This document shows, one piece after another, positions 34,698 through 43,321 of a stretch of 64,000 nucleotides of DNA (positions are counted from its first letter, which is position 1; every line of letters begins with the position of its first letter). Source of the stretch: Rubrivivax sp. (lineage in GTDB: Bacteria; Pseudomonadota; Gammaproteobacteria; Burkholderiales; Burkholderiaceae_C); the NCBI GenBank assembly GCA_030653385.1, contig JAURZM010000055.1, forward strand, positions 1 through 64,000, given 5' to 3'. Both the position numbers and the translations under genes were made by a program. Under the pieces are notes generated by a model. The model was not told the origin of the DNA, made no database searches, and was given only the letters and a program-made list of their open reading frames with translations.

Positions 34698-36137
34698 ATG
34701 AGCATGAATCTGGTGACGCTGCTGTACCTGGTGGCCAGCGTCTGCTTCATTCAGGCGCTGAAGGGCCTGAGCCACCCCACCACGTCGATCCGCGGCAACC
34801 TCTTCGGCATGATCGGCATGGCCATTGCCGTGTTCACCACGGCAGCGCTGATCGTCGAACTGGCCAGCCAGATGGGCCAGACACGCGCGCAGGGCATGGT
34901 CTGGGTGCTGGGCGGTCTGGTGGTCGGCGGTGCCGCCGGCACGGTGATGGCCAAGCGCGTGGAGATGACCAAGATGCCCGAGCTGGTGGCCTTCATGCAC
35001 AGCATGATCGGTCTGGCGGCGGTGTTCATCGCGGTGGCCGTGGTGGCTGAGCCGTGGGCCTTCGGCATCACTGCCAAGGGCGTGCCGATTCCCTTCGGCA
35101 ACAAGTTCGAGCTCTTCCTGGGCGGCGCCATCGGCGCCATCACCTTCAGCGGCAGCGTGATCGCGTTTGGCAAGCTCAGCGGCAAGTACAAGTTCCGACT
35201 GTTCCAGGGCGCGCCGGTCACCTTCGGTGGCCAGCACATGATCAACCTGGTGCTGGGCCTGGCGATGCTGGGCCTGGGCGTGGGCTTTTCGTTCACCGAA
35301 AGCTGGCCGATGTTTTTTGCGATGCTGGCCATCGCGTTTGTGCTGGGCGTGCTGATCATCATTCCCATCGGTGGCGCCGACATGCCGGTGGTGGTCTCGA
35401 TGCTCAACAGCTATTCCGGCTGGGCGGCGGCGGGCATCGGCTTCAGCCTGAACAACAGCATGCTGATCATTGCCGGCAGCCTGGTGGGCAGCTCGGGTGC
35501 GATCCTGAGCTACATCATGTGCAAGGCCATGAACCGCAGCTTCTTCAACGTCATCCTGGGCGGTTTTGGTGGCGAAGCGGCAAGCCCGGCCGCGGCCGGC
35601 GGTGGCGCGGCGCGCAGCGTGAAGACCGGCAGCGCCGACGACGCGGCCTTTGTGCTGGGCAATGCCGAGACGGTGGTCATCGTGCCGGGGTACGGGCTTG
35701 CGGTGGCCCGGGCGCAGCACGCGGTGAAGGAACTGGCGGCCAAGCTCACCGAAAAGGGCATCACGGTGAAGTACGCCATCCACCCGGTGGCCGGCCGCAT
35801 GCCCGGCCACATGAACGTGCTGCTGGCCGAAGCCGAGGTGCCCTACGACCAGGTCTTCGAGATGGAAGACATCAACGGCGAATTCGGCCAGGCCGACGTG
35901 GCCATCATCCTGGGCGCCAACGACGTGGTGAACCCTGCGGCGCACGTCAAGGGCAGCGCCATCTACGGCATGCCCATCCTGGAGGCCTACAAGGCCAAGA
36001 CCGTGATCGTCAACAAGCGTTCGATGGCCAGCGGCTACGCCGGGCTGGACAACGAACTCTTCTACATGGACAAGACCATGATGGTCTTCGGCGACGCCAA
36101 GAAGGTGGTCGAGGACATGGTCAAGGCGATCGAGTAG
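34698..36137 (+). CDS. pntB: NAD(P) transhydrogenase subunit beta (PntB)
   Basis: PntB holds most of the proton channel (about nine helices, residues 1-270) and the soluble NADP(H)-binding dIII domain. The latter shows VIVPGYGLAVARAQHAV, HPVAGRMPGHMNVLLAEA and GANDVVNPAA, all characteristic. The start is ATG 34698; ATG 34704 is two codons later. At 479 residues the length is normal. Confidence 0.96.
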   Translation: MSMNLVTLLYLVASVCFIQALKGLSHPTTSIRGNLFGMIGMAIAVFTTAALIVELASQMGQTRAQGMVWVLGGLVVGGAAGTVMAKRVEMTKMPELVAFMHSMIGLAAVFIAVAVVAEPWAFGITAKGVPIPFGNKFELFLGGAIGAITFSGSVIAFGKLSGKYKFRLFQGAPVTFGGQHMINLVLGLAMLGLGVGFSFTESWPMFFAMLAIAFVLGVLIIIPIGGADMPVVVSMLNSYSGWAAAGIGFSLNNSMLIIAGSLVGSSGAILSYIMCKAMNRSFFNVILGGFGGEAASPAAAGGGAARSVKTGSADDAAFVLGNAETVVIVPGYGLAVARAQHAVKELAAKLTEKGITVKYAIHPVAGRMPGHMNVLLAEAEVPYDQVFEMEDINGEFGQADVAIILGANDVVNPAAHVKGSAIYGMPILEAYKAKTVIVNKRSMASGYAGLDNELFYMDKTMMVFGDAKKVVEDMVKAIE

Positions 36138-36211
36138 GTGAGGCCTGCCGTCGCGCGCGATTTTCACTGGCGCCGCTCGGCGCCGCTCTTGCGAAATTTT
36201 TCTCGCTATTC

Positions 36212-36248
36212 CTTTAGCAAGACCTAGACTCTATGGGTCTTGTTAAAG
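36212..36248. promoter_or_regulatory. Imperfect inverted repeat over the Fic start (candidate operator)
   Basis: CTTTAGCAAGACC (36212-36224) and GGTCTTGTTAAAG (36236-36248) are 13-bp arms with one mismatch around 11 bases. The repeat lies in an AT-rich island (GAAATTTTTCTCGCTATTCC just upstream) and overlaps ATG 36233. Fic proteins of this type end in a winged helix and could bind it themselves. No confident -35/-10 pair could be placed. Confidence 0.6.
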
Positions 36249-37432
36249 GATTGCCAGTGGACCATCCCCACCGGGCCGGCCGCAGTGTGCAGCAGCCCAG
36301 CGGCTACAAGGCCTTCATCCCGGCGCAGCTGCCGCCCGACCCGCCCATCACCTACAGCGGCGAACTGCAGACCTTGCTTTCGGCCGCCGACCGCGACATC
36401 GGCCGCCTCGACGCGCTGGCCGCCCTGCTGCCCAACCCCGACCTCTTCGTCGCCATGTACGTGCGCCACGAGGCGGTGCTGTCATCGCAGATCGAAGGCA
36501 CGCAGAGCACGCTGGAAGACGTGCTGGCCTTCGAAGCCGAGGCCGTGCGCGACGACACGCCCAAGGACGTGGCCGAAGTCGTGAACTACGTGCGCGCCAT
36601 GAACTACGGCCTGCAACGCCTGGCCACACTGCCGCTGTCGCTGCGGCTGCTGCGCGAGATCCATGGCGAGCTGATGACCGGCGTGCGCGGCGGCGACAAG
36701 TCGCCCGGCGAATTTCGCACCTCGCAGAATTGGATAGGCGGTGGCGGCAGCACCTTGCGCAACGCCGGCTTCATCCCGCCGCCGCCGCACGAGCTGACGG
36801 CGGCGCTGGGCCAGCTCGAAACCTTCCTGCACCAGGCGCGCGGCCAGGTGCCGCTGCTGGTGCGCTGCGCCCTGGCGCACGCGCAGTTCGAGACCATCCA
36901 CCCTTTCCTCGACGGCAACGGCCGCGTCGGCCGCCTGCTCATCACGCTGATGCTGTGCGAAGACGGCGCCCTGTCGCGCCCGCTGCTCTACCTGTCGCTC
37001 TATCTCAAGGCGCACCGCGCCGAGTACTACGACCGGCTCACCGCCATCCGCAGCCAGGGCCACTGGGAACAGTGGCTGGCCTTCTTCCTGCGGGGTGTGA
37101 GCCTGACGGCGCGCGCCGCCACGCGCACGGCGCAGGACATCGTGGCGCTGCGCGACGCCCACCGCAGCGCCGTGCCCCGCAACGCCAAGGCGCTGGCGCT
37201 GCTGGACCACCTGCTGCGCCAGCCCACCGTGTCCATCAAGCGCGTGGTGCAACTGCTGGGCTGCACCGCGCCCACCGCCACCAAGCTGGTGCGCGAGATG
37301 GAAGCGCGCGGCTGGCTGCGTGAACTCACCGGCTACGGCCGCAACCGGCTGTGGCGTTACCAGCCCTACGTCGACCTGTTCCACCGCGATACGCTCGATG
37401 CGCTGGTCGAAGCCGCGGCGCGCGCTGACTGA
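36233..37432 (+). CDS. Fic family protein (AMP transferase), N-terminally autoinhibited
   Basis: Fic enzymes transfer AMP from ATP to hydroxyl side chains of target proteins. The catalytic motif HPFLDGNGRVGR is complete at residue 223. An inhibitory (S/T)xxxE(G/N) motif, SSQIEG, sits ahead of it at residues 84-89, the class II arrangement that blocks ATP until relieved. A C-terminal winged helix (about 320-375: LLGCTAPTATKLVREMEARGWL) is typical of the Fic/DUF4172-like group. ATG 36233 lies inside an inverted repeat. GTG 36257 has AAAGGA six bases ahead and may be the true start. A degraded probable restriction-modification locus follows immediately, so both may have arrived together. Confidence 0.92.
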   Translation: MGLVKGLPVDHPHRAGRSVQQPSGYKAFIPAQLPPDPPITYSGELQTLLSAADRDIGRLDALAALLPNPDLFVAMYVRHEAVLSSQIEGTQSTLEDVLAFEAEAVRDDTPKDVAEVVNYVRAMNYGLQRLATLPLSLRLLREIHGELMTGVRGGDKSPGEFRTSQNWIGGGGSTLRNAGFIPPPPHELTAALGQLETFLHQARGQVPLLVRCALAHAQFETIHPFLDGNGRVGRLLITLMLCEDGALSRPLLYLSLYLKAHRAEYYDRLTAIRSQGHWEQWLAFFLRGVSLTARAATRTAQDIVALRDAHRSAVPRNAKALALLDHLLRQPTVSIKRVVQLLGCTAPTATKLVREMEARGWLRELTGYGRNRLWRYQPYVDLFHRDTLDALVEAAARAD

Positions 37433-37438
37433 AACCCC

Positions 37439-37597
37439 ATGCCCACGCTCGACTGGCTGAACCGCGAAGCCGCCTTCCGCAGCACCGAACAGCTGCCCAC
37501 GCGGGTGCTGCGGCCGCACCGCGCCGGCCATGAATTTGGCGACGTGGCTGCTGCGGCCGGCGGCGGCAACCTGCTGATCCAGGGCGACAACCTGTAG
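37439..37597 (+). pseudogene. N-terminal remnant of a type III restriction-modification methyltransferase (Mod)
   Basis: The 52 codons begin MPTLDWLNREAAFRST and end GGGNLLIQGDNL just before a TAG. Type III Mod proteins start with this kind of sequence (LDWLN.. near the N-terminus and NLLIQGDNLEAL just ahead of the first methylase motif). Everything after the GDNL, including the DPPY motif, is missing. It starts seven bases after the Fic stop. It is too short for the ORF track. Confidence 0.7.
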
Positions 37598-37732
37598 CCG
37601 CCGAAGGCCACGCCACCAGTGCTCGGCGCCGTCTGGGCCGAACGCAGCCTGGACCGCGCGGTTTTCGCGATGGTCTACAAGCAGGAAGGCGGCATGGCCA
37701 TGGCGCAGCAGATCGAGGCCGCGCTGGCCTGA
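37598..37732 (+). pseudogene. In-frame C-terminal remnant after the Mod fragment
   Basis: Directly after the TAG the same frame stays open for 44 codons (LGAVWAERSLDRAVFAMVYK ... QQIEAALA, then TGA). It reads like the tail of a protein, perhaps the Res subunit or another gene of the lost locus, but I cannot identify it. The junction suggests one large internal deletion. The next 124 bases, to the M28 start, hold only GC-rich sequence and an AGAATG motif at 37803; the whole 424-base gap between Fic and M28 has no intact gene. Confidence 0.45.
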
Positions 37733-37856
37733 TCTGCGCGGCGCAAGGCCCCGCCCCGCGGATGAGGGTGCCCCCGGTTCGGCGGCCGCGGCGCACTGCT
37801 CCAGAATGGGGGTCGCCCCACGAGGGCCCCGCTGCACCGTCGCCAAGGACATCCCC

Positions 37857-39170
37857 ATGACCCCCAGCCTCTTCAAGCAAGTCACCGTCGCGGCCCTGGC
37901 CACGCTGTGCACCGCCGGCGCCGCGCTCGCCGCCCCCGTCTGGATCACCATCGGCGACCAGGCCCATGCCGTGCTGCAGAAGGTGGCGCCGAACGCCCGC
38001 ACGGTGGCCAGTGCCCGCGTGGCGGTGGACGTGCCCGTCAAGCGCGGCAGCAGCACGCTCAAGCAGGCCCACGAGGACGTGTTTGCGGTGGAAGTCGACG
38101 AGGACATGATCCCCTCGCTGTCGCTGGCCGTGCACCTCCAGCTGCGCAAGTGCGGCGGCTTCGTTCAGCACGATTCGATGGCCGAAGCGCTGGCCACGCT
38201 GCACCGGCTGGAGAACCCCGACCAGACCCAGCTGCTGCTGCCCAGCTACGCCATCGACAACGTCGCCGAAGTCAATGCGCTGCTGCCGCAGCTGCAGGCC
38301 AGCAACCTGCTGTCGACCATCACCGACCTGTCGGCCTTCCAGAACCGGCGCTACAACAGCACGCACGGCGTGGCGGCGTCGGACTGGCTGCGCATCAAGT
38401 GGCTCACCCTGCTGCCGTCGCGCACGCAGACCGGCAGCAGGCCGCGCTGGCGCCTGAAGCAGATCACCCACACCTGGGCGCAGAAGTCGGTGGAGTTCGA
38501 GCTCATCGGCAGCGGCAACAGCGGCGAAACGCTGGTACTGGGTGCCCACCTCGACAGCATCGCCGGCAGCAACATCGAGGCGCGCGCGCCTGGCGCCGAC
38601 GACGACGCCAGCGGCGTCGCCGGGCTGACCGAGATCATCCGCGTGCTGGTGGCCAGCGACTTCCAGCCCAAGCGCAACATCCGCTTCATCGCCTACGCCG
38701 CCGAGGAAGTGGGCCTGCTGGGCTCGGCCAACATCGCCAACGCGGCCGCGGCAAGGCCCGACCGCGTGGTGGGCGTGATGCAGCTCGACATGACCGCCTT
38801 CAAGGGCAGCGCGCAAGACCTCTGGATCTACACCGACTACACCAACGCGGCGCAGAACCAGTTCGTGGCCAACCTCGCGGCCACCTACCTGCCGACGCTG
38901 ACGGTGGCCTACGACGCCTGTGGCTACGGCTGCAGCGACCATGCGTCCTGGCACAACCGCGGTTATGTCGCGTCCTTCCCTTTCGAGGCCGCCAACAGCA
39001 GCTACAACTTCGCCATCCACACCGCCAACGACACCACCGCCACCTTCGGCAACCAGGCCAACCACGCGCTGAAGTTCACGCAGCTGGCGCTGGCCTGGCT
39101 GGTGGAGCTGGCCAGTGACAGCACGCCGGCGGTGGCGGCGGCACCCATGCCGGTGGCCGCATCACGCTGA
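37857..39170 (+). CDS. M28 family zinc aminopeptidase, secreted
   Basis: This exported aminopeptidase resembles the Vibrio/Aeromonas leucyl aminopeptidases. The signal peptide is FKQVTVAALATLCTAGAALAA. Zinc ligands are visible in GAHLDSI (His), GADDDASGVAG (bridging Asp), AAEEVGLLGS (catalytic Glu and ligand Glu), MQLDM (Asp) and SDHASW (His). The N-terminal 130 residues look like a propeptide that would be removed. AAGGAC precedes ATG 37857 at seven bases. No partner gene is evident. Confidence 0.92.
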   Translation: MTPSLFKQVTVAALATLCTAGAALAAPVWITIGDQAHAVLQKVAPNARTVASARVAVDVPVKRGSSTLKQAHEDVFAVEVDEDMIPSLSLAVHLQLRKCGGFVQHDSMAEALATLHRLENPDQTQLLLPSYAIDNVAEVNALLPQLQASNLLSTITDLSAFQNRRYNSTHGVAASDWLRIKWLTLLPSRTQTGSRPRWRLKQITHTWAQKSVEFELIGSGNSGETLVLGAHLDSIAGSNIEARAPGADDDASGVAGLTEIIRVLVASDFQPKRNIRFIAYAAEEVGLLGSANIANAAAARPDRVVGVMQLDMTAFKGSAQDLWIYTDYTNAAQNQFVANLAATYLPTLTVAYDACGYGCSDHASWHNRGYVASFPFEAANSSYNFAIHTANDTTATFGNQANHALKFTQLALAWLVELASDSTPAVAAAPMPVAASR

Positions 39171-39347
39171 GGCCGCGCGTGACGGTCCGCAACGGCCCGA
39201 ACGGCTGCCGCGGGCCGGAAGACGATTCCATGCGCGCGGGCCGACCACGCGGCAGCGTCGGTGAGCGCGCCGCGCCGCTATCGAATCCCCTGATAGGAAG
39301 GTGTCAGGCAGCCGTCAGAATCCACCGTCGATGGTGACGGGGAGGTG

Positions 39348-41030
39348 ATGGAGAAGATCTGGCTGAAGCAGTACCCTGCCGGCGTGCCGGCCGAGGTGCG
39401 CGCCGATCTCTACCCCTCGCTGGTGGCGCTGCTGGAAAACAGCTTCAGTCAGTACCGCGAACGGCCGGCCTGCCGCTGCATGGGCCGCGACCTGGGCTAC
39501 GGCCAGCTCGACGAACATTCGCGCGCGCTGGCCGCCTGGCTGCAGGGCCGCGGCCTGGTGCGCGGCGACCGCGTCGCCGTGATGCTGCCCAACCTGCCGC
39601 AGTACCTGGTGGCCGTGGCCGCCATCCTGCGTGCCGGGCTGGTGGTGGTCAACGTGAGCCCTCAGCACATGCCGCGCGAACTGGAGTACCAGCTCAAGGA
39701 CGCCGGCGCCAAGGCCATCGTCATCATCGAGGACGCCGCCGCCACGCTGCAGCAGGTGCTGGAGCGTGTGCCCGTGCCGCACGTGCTGCTGACCGGTGCG
39801 GGCGACATGCTCGGCCCGCTGAAGGGCCCGCTGGTCAACCACATGGCGCGCCGGGTGCGCAAGCTGGTGCCTTCCTTCCATTTGCCCGGCGCCACGCGTT
39901 TCCTCGACGCGCTGGCGCGCGGCCGCCGCATGGCGCTGCAGCCGGCCGCGGTGGGCCCCGACGACATCGCACTGCTGCAGTACACCGGCGGCACCACGGG
40001 CCCCTGCAAGGGCGCCGTGCTGCTGCACCGCAATCTGGTGGCCAACTTGCTGCAGAGCCGCGCCTGGTACGGGCCGGCGCTGGCGCGCATCCCGGCCGGT
40101 GAACAGCCGGTGACGGTGTGCGCGCTGCCGCTGCACCACATCTACGGCTTCAACGTCATCATGATGCTGGGGCTGCTCACCGGCGGCTGCAGCCTGCTGA
40201 TCCCGAACCCGCGCGACACCGCGGCGCTGCTGAAGGAACTGGCGCGCCAGCGCTTCCACAGCTTCCCGGCGGTGGACACGCTGTTCGACACCTTGCTGCA
40301 GCACCCCGACTTCGACCGCGTCGACTGGAGCCACCTGCGCCTGAGCATCGGTGGCGCGATGGCGGTGCAGCAGGCCACGGCGCGCGCCTGGCTGGAGCGC
40401 ACCGCCTGCCCCATCTGCGAGGGCTACGGCCTCAGCGAGGCCAGCCCGTCCGTCAGCTGCAACCCGGTGGACACCACCGACTGGAGCGGCCACATCGGCC
40501 TGCCGCTGCCCGGCACCGAGGTGACCTTGCTCGACGACGAAGGCCGGCCCGTGCCCCCAGGCACGCCCGGCGAGCTGGCCGTGCGCGGCCCGCAGGTGAT
40601 GGCCGGCTACTGGCAGCGCCCCGACGAGACGGCCCGCGTGATCACGCCCGAAGGCTGGCTGCGCAGCGGCGACATCGCCGTGGTCGACAGCCGCGGCAAC
40701 TTCCGCATCGTCGACCGCAAGAAGGACCTGATCTTCGTCAGCGGCTTCAACGTCTATCCCGGCGAGGTCGAGGACGTGCTGACGCAGATGCCGGGTGTGC
40801 AGGAATGCGCCGTCATCGGCATCCCCGACGCCCGCGCCGGCGAGGCGGTGAAGGTGGTGGTGGTGCGCCAGGCCCCGACCACCGCGCGGCCCACCGAGGC
40901 CGACGTGCGCGCCTGGTGCGAGGCCAACCTGACGGGCTACAAGCGGCCCAAGGTGGTGGAGTTCCGCGCCGACCTGCCGAAGTCGCCGGCAGGCAAGGTC
41001 TTGCGCCGCGCCTTGCGCGACCACGTCTAG
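39348..41030 (+). CDS. AMP-forming long-chain fatty acyl-CoA ligase (FadD-like)
   Basis: The 560-residue enzyme activates a carboxylic acid to its CoA ester through an acyl-adenylate. The phosphate-binding loop is YTGGTTGPCKGAVLLHRN, the adenine motif GYGLSEASP, the hinge SGDIAVVDSRGNFRIVDRKKD, and the catalytic Lys is in SPAGKVLRR. HIYGFN and the overall length fit long-chain ligases of the FadD group. GTG 39345 directly precedes ATG 39348, and GGAGG lies just ahead, so either may be used. The 177-base gap before it holds only a CTATC/GATAG inverted repeat near 39278. Confidence 0.93.
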   Translation: MEKIWLKQYPAGVPAEVRADLYPSLVALLENSFSQYRERPACRCMGRDLGYGQLDEHSRALAAWLQGRGLVRGDRVAVMLPNLPQYLVAVAAILRAGLVVVNVSPQHMPRELEYQLKDAGAKAIVIIEDAAATLQQVLERVPVPHVLLTGAGDMLGPLKGPLVNHMARRVRKLVPSFHLPGATRFLDALARGRRMALQPAAVGPDDIALLQYTGGTTGPCKGAVLLHRNLVANLLQSRAWYGPALARIPAGEQPVTVCALPLHHIYGFNVIMMLGLLTGGCSLLIPNPRDTAALLKELARQRFHSFPAVDTLFDTLLQHPDFDRVDWSHLRLSIGGAMAVQQATARAWLERTACPICEGYGLSEASPSVSCNPVDTTDWSGHIGLPLPGTEVTLLDDEGRPVPPGTPGELAVRGPQVMAGYWQRPDETARVITPEGWLRSGDIAVVDSRGNFRIVDRKKDLIFVSGFNVYPGEVEDVLTQMPGVQECAVIGIPDARAGEAVKVVVVRQAPTTARPTEADVRAWCEANLTGYKRPKVVEFRADLPKSPAGKVLRRALRDHV

Positions 41031-41121
41031 GCCAGGCTGACCACGCTGCTGGCGCGGCCCCTGCGCGAGAATGCGCCGCGCCGGCTGCCCGCCCGGCCCC
41101 CGCCCGAACCGAGGACACCAC

Positions 41122-42462
41122 TTGCTGCTGCCGCCCATCCGCGAACTGCGCGCCCGCCTGACGCAGCCCGGCGCCCACGCGGCGCTCGTCGAAGAGGTGC
41201 TGGCGGCGGCGACCCTGCCAGCCGCGGCACACGCCTACACCGCGCTGCTGCCCGAGCTTGCACGGGCCGCGGCCGCGGCGGCCGACACGGCGCTGGCCGC
41301 GGGCCGACCGCTTCCACCGCTGGCCGGCCTGCCAGTGACGGTGAAAGACCTCTACGACATCGCCGGCCGCACGACGATGGCCGGTTCGGTGCTGCGCGAA
41401 GGCGCCGCGCCGGCGACCGCGGACGCCGAGGCCGTCGCGCGGCTGAAGCGCGCCGGTGCGGCCATCACCGGGCTCACGGCGATGAGCGAGTTTGCGTTCT
41501 CGGGCGTCGGCATCAACCCACACCACGGCACGCCGCGCAACCCCTGCGACGCCGCGCTGGCACGCATCCCTGGCGGCTCGTCTGCAGGCGCCGCGGTGTC
41601 GGTGGCGCTGGGCCAGGCGGTTGCCGCGCTGGGCTCCGACACCGGCGGGTCCATCCGCATTCCGGCGGCGCTGTGCGGGCTGGTGGGCTTCAAGAACACG
41701 CAGGCACGCACACCGCTGGCCGGCGCGTTTCCGCTCTCGTTCACGCTCGACACGGTGTGTGCCATGGCGCGTTGTGTCGACGACTGCCTGTCCGTCGACG
41801 CCTTGCTCGCAGGCGCGCCGCTGGTGGTGCAGCGGCGGGCGCTGGCCGGGCTGCGCCTGGCGCTGCCGCAGACCGTGGTGCTCGACGCGCTGGAGCCCGC
41901 GGTGGCCACGGCCTTTGAGCGCACGCTGCAGCGTCTGTCGGCCGCCGGCGCGGCCATCGTGCCGCTGGCGCTGGCCGAGCTGGCCGAGATCGGACAGATC
42001 AACGCGCCGGGCGGGCTGTCGGCCATCGAGGCCTGGGGCACGCACCAGCAGGCGATGCAGACGCAGCGTGAGCGTTTCGACCCGCGCGTGGCCGCGCGCA
42101 TCGCGCTGGGTGCAGGCGTGACACCCGCCGAGCACCTGGCCATCCTGATGCGCCGGCGCGACTGGATCGCGCGTGTCACGCAGCGCCTGGCGGGCTTCGA
42201 CGCGCTGGTCTGCCCGACGGTGCCCATCACCGCGCCGCCGATCGCCGAGCTGGTGGCCAGCGACGACGCCTTCTTCAAGGCCAACGGCCTGCTGCTGCGC
42301 AACACCTTCACCGTCAACTTCCTCGACGGCTGCGCCTTCACGCTGCCCTGCCACGTGCCCGGCGAGTTGCCTGTCGGCCTGATGCTGGCTGCGCCCTGCG
42401 GCCACGACGCCGCGCTGGCCGGCGTGGCGCTGGCGGTGGAAACGCTGCTGAACGGCGATTGA
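41122..42462 (+). CDS. Amidase signature family enzyme
   Basis: The Ser-cisSer-Lys triad is intact: Lys in TVKDLYDI (about residue 76), cis-Ser in PGGSSAGAA and the nucleophile in GSDTGGSIRIPAA. This is the GatA/amidase fold. Without GatB/GatC neighbours it is probably a stand-alone amidase of unknown substrate. The start is TTG 41122, with GAGGAC six bases ahead; the ORF-track GTG/ATG further upstream adds shadow residues. It is followed by rsmE after four bases, suggesting one operon. Confidence 0.9.
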   Translation: MLLPPIRELRARLTQPGAHAALVEEVLAAATLPAAAHAYTALLPELARAAAAAADTALAAGRPLPPLAGLPVTVKDLYDIAGRTTMAGSVLREGAAPATADAEAVARLKRAGAAITGLTAMSEFAFSGVGINPHHGTPRNPCDAALARIPGGSSAGAAVSVALGQAVAALGSDTGGSIRIPAALCGLVGFKNTQARTPLAGAFPLSFTLDTVCAMARCVDDCLSVDALLAGAPLVVQRRALAGLRLALPQTVVLDALEPAVATAFERTLQRLSAAGAAIVPLALAELAEIGQINAPGGLSAIEAWGTHQQAMQTQRERFDPRVAARIALGAGVTPAEHLAILMRRRDWIARVTQRLAGFDALVCPTVPITAPPIAELVASDDAFFKANGLLLRNTFTVNFLDGCAFTLPCHVPGELPVGLMLAAPCGHDAALAGVALAVETLLNGD

Positions 42463-42466
42463 AGGC

Positions 42467-43225
42467 ATGGCGATGCGCCTCTTCGTCGACACGCCGCTGG
42501 TCGCCGCCACCGAGCTCACGCTGCCCCCCGGTGCCGCTCGCCACGCCCAGGTGCGGCGTGTGCAGCCGGGCGACACGCTGCAGCTCTTCGACGGACAGGG
42601 CAGCGACTGGCCGGCCACCGTGCTGGCCATGGGCCGCAGCGAGGTGCGTGTGCGCGTGGGCCTGCCGCAGGCGGTGGCCAGAGAGCTGCCGCTGGCCATC
42701 ACGCTGGCGCTGGGCATGCCGGCCAACGAACGCATGGATGCGCTGGTGGAAAAGGCCAGCGAGCTCGGCGTCGCGACGGTCCAGCCGCTGATGACGCAGC
42801 GCTCGGTGCTGCGCCTGGCCGGTGAACGTGCGCAGCGCAAGCAGTTGCACTGGCAGGCCATTGCGGTGGCCGCCTGCGAGCAGTGCGGCCGCGCCCGCGT
42901 GCCCGTGGTGGCGCCGGTGCGTGAACTGGCCGACTGGCTGGCGCAGGCCGGCGCCGATCACGCCGCGGCGCCTGCGGCGACGCTGCGCCTGGTGCTCAGC
43001 CTGCAGCCCGACGCTGCGGCACTGCCGGCGCTGCCGTGGACCGACGCCGGCCGCGTGTTCACGCTCAGCGGCCCCGAAGGCGGCCTCACGCCCGACGAAG
43101 AAGCCGCGGCACGCGCCGCCGGCTTCGTGCCCGCAGCGCTGGGCCCGCGTGTGCTGCGCGCCGACACCGCACCGCTGGCCGTGCTGGCCTGGCTGGGCCT
43201 GACGGCAGGAGGTTCGGCATGCTGA
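42467..43225 (+). CDS. rsmE: 16S rRNA (uracil1498-N3)-methyltransferase RsmE
   Basis: RsmE methylates U1498 of 16S rRNA in the assembled small subunit. The N-terminal PUA-like part (MRLFVDTPLV..., QLFDGQGSDW) and the SPOUT knot are complete: SGPEGGLTPDEEAAA and LGPRVLRADTAPLAVLA form the SAM-binding trefoil. LGMPANERMDALVEKASELGV is also a family block. At 252 residues the length is standard. It converges on the ketopantoate reductase gene across about 96 bases with no gene. Confidence 0.95.
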   Translation: MAMRLFVDTPLVAATELTLPPGAARHAQVRRVQPGDTLQLFDGQGSDWPATVLAMGRSEVRVRVGLPQAVARELPLAITLALGMPANERMDALVEKASELGVATVQPLMTQRSVLRLAGERAQRKQLHWQAIAVAACEQCGRARVPVVAPVRELADWLAQAGADHAAAPAATLRLVLSLQPDAAALPALPWTDAGRVFTLSGPEGGLTPDEEAAARAAGFVPAALGPRVLRADTAPLAVLAWLGLTAGGSAC

Positions 43226-43321
43226 AGACCGTGGGCGGCGTGGCCATCCTGCCGCGGCACCGCACGCCGCGCCACTGGCCGGCCGCGCCGAGCAGCCGCC
43301 CCCGGTCCGGGGCCGCAGTCC

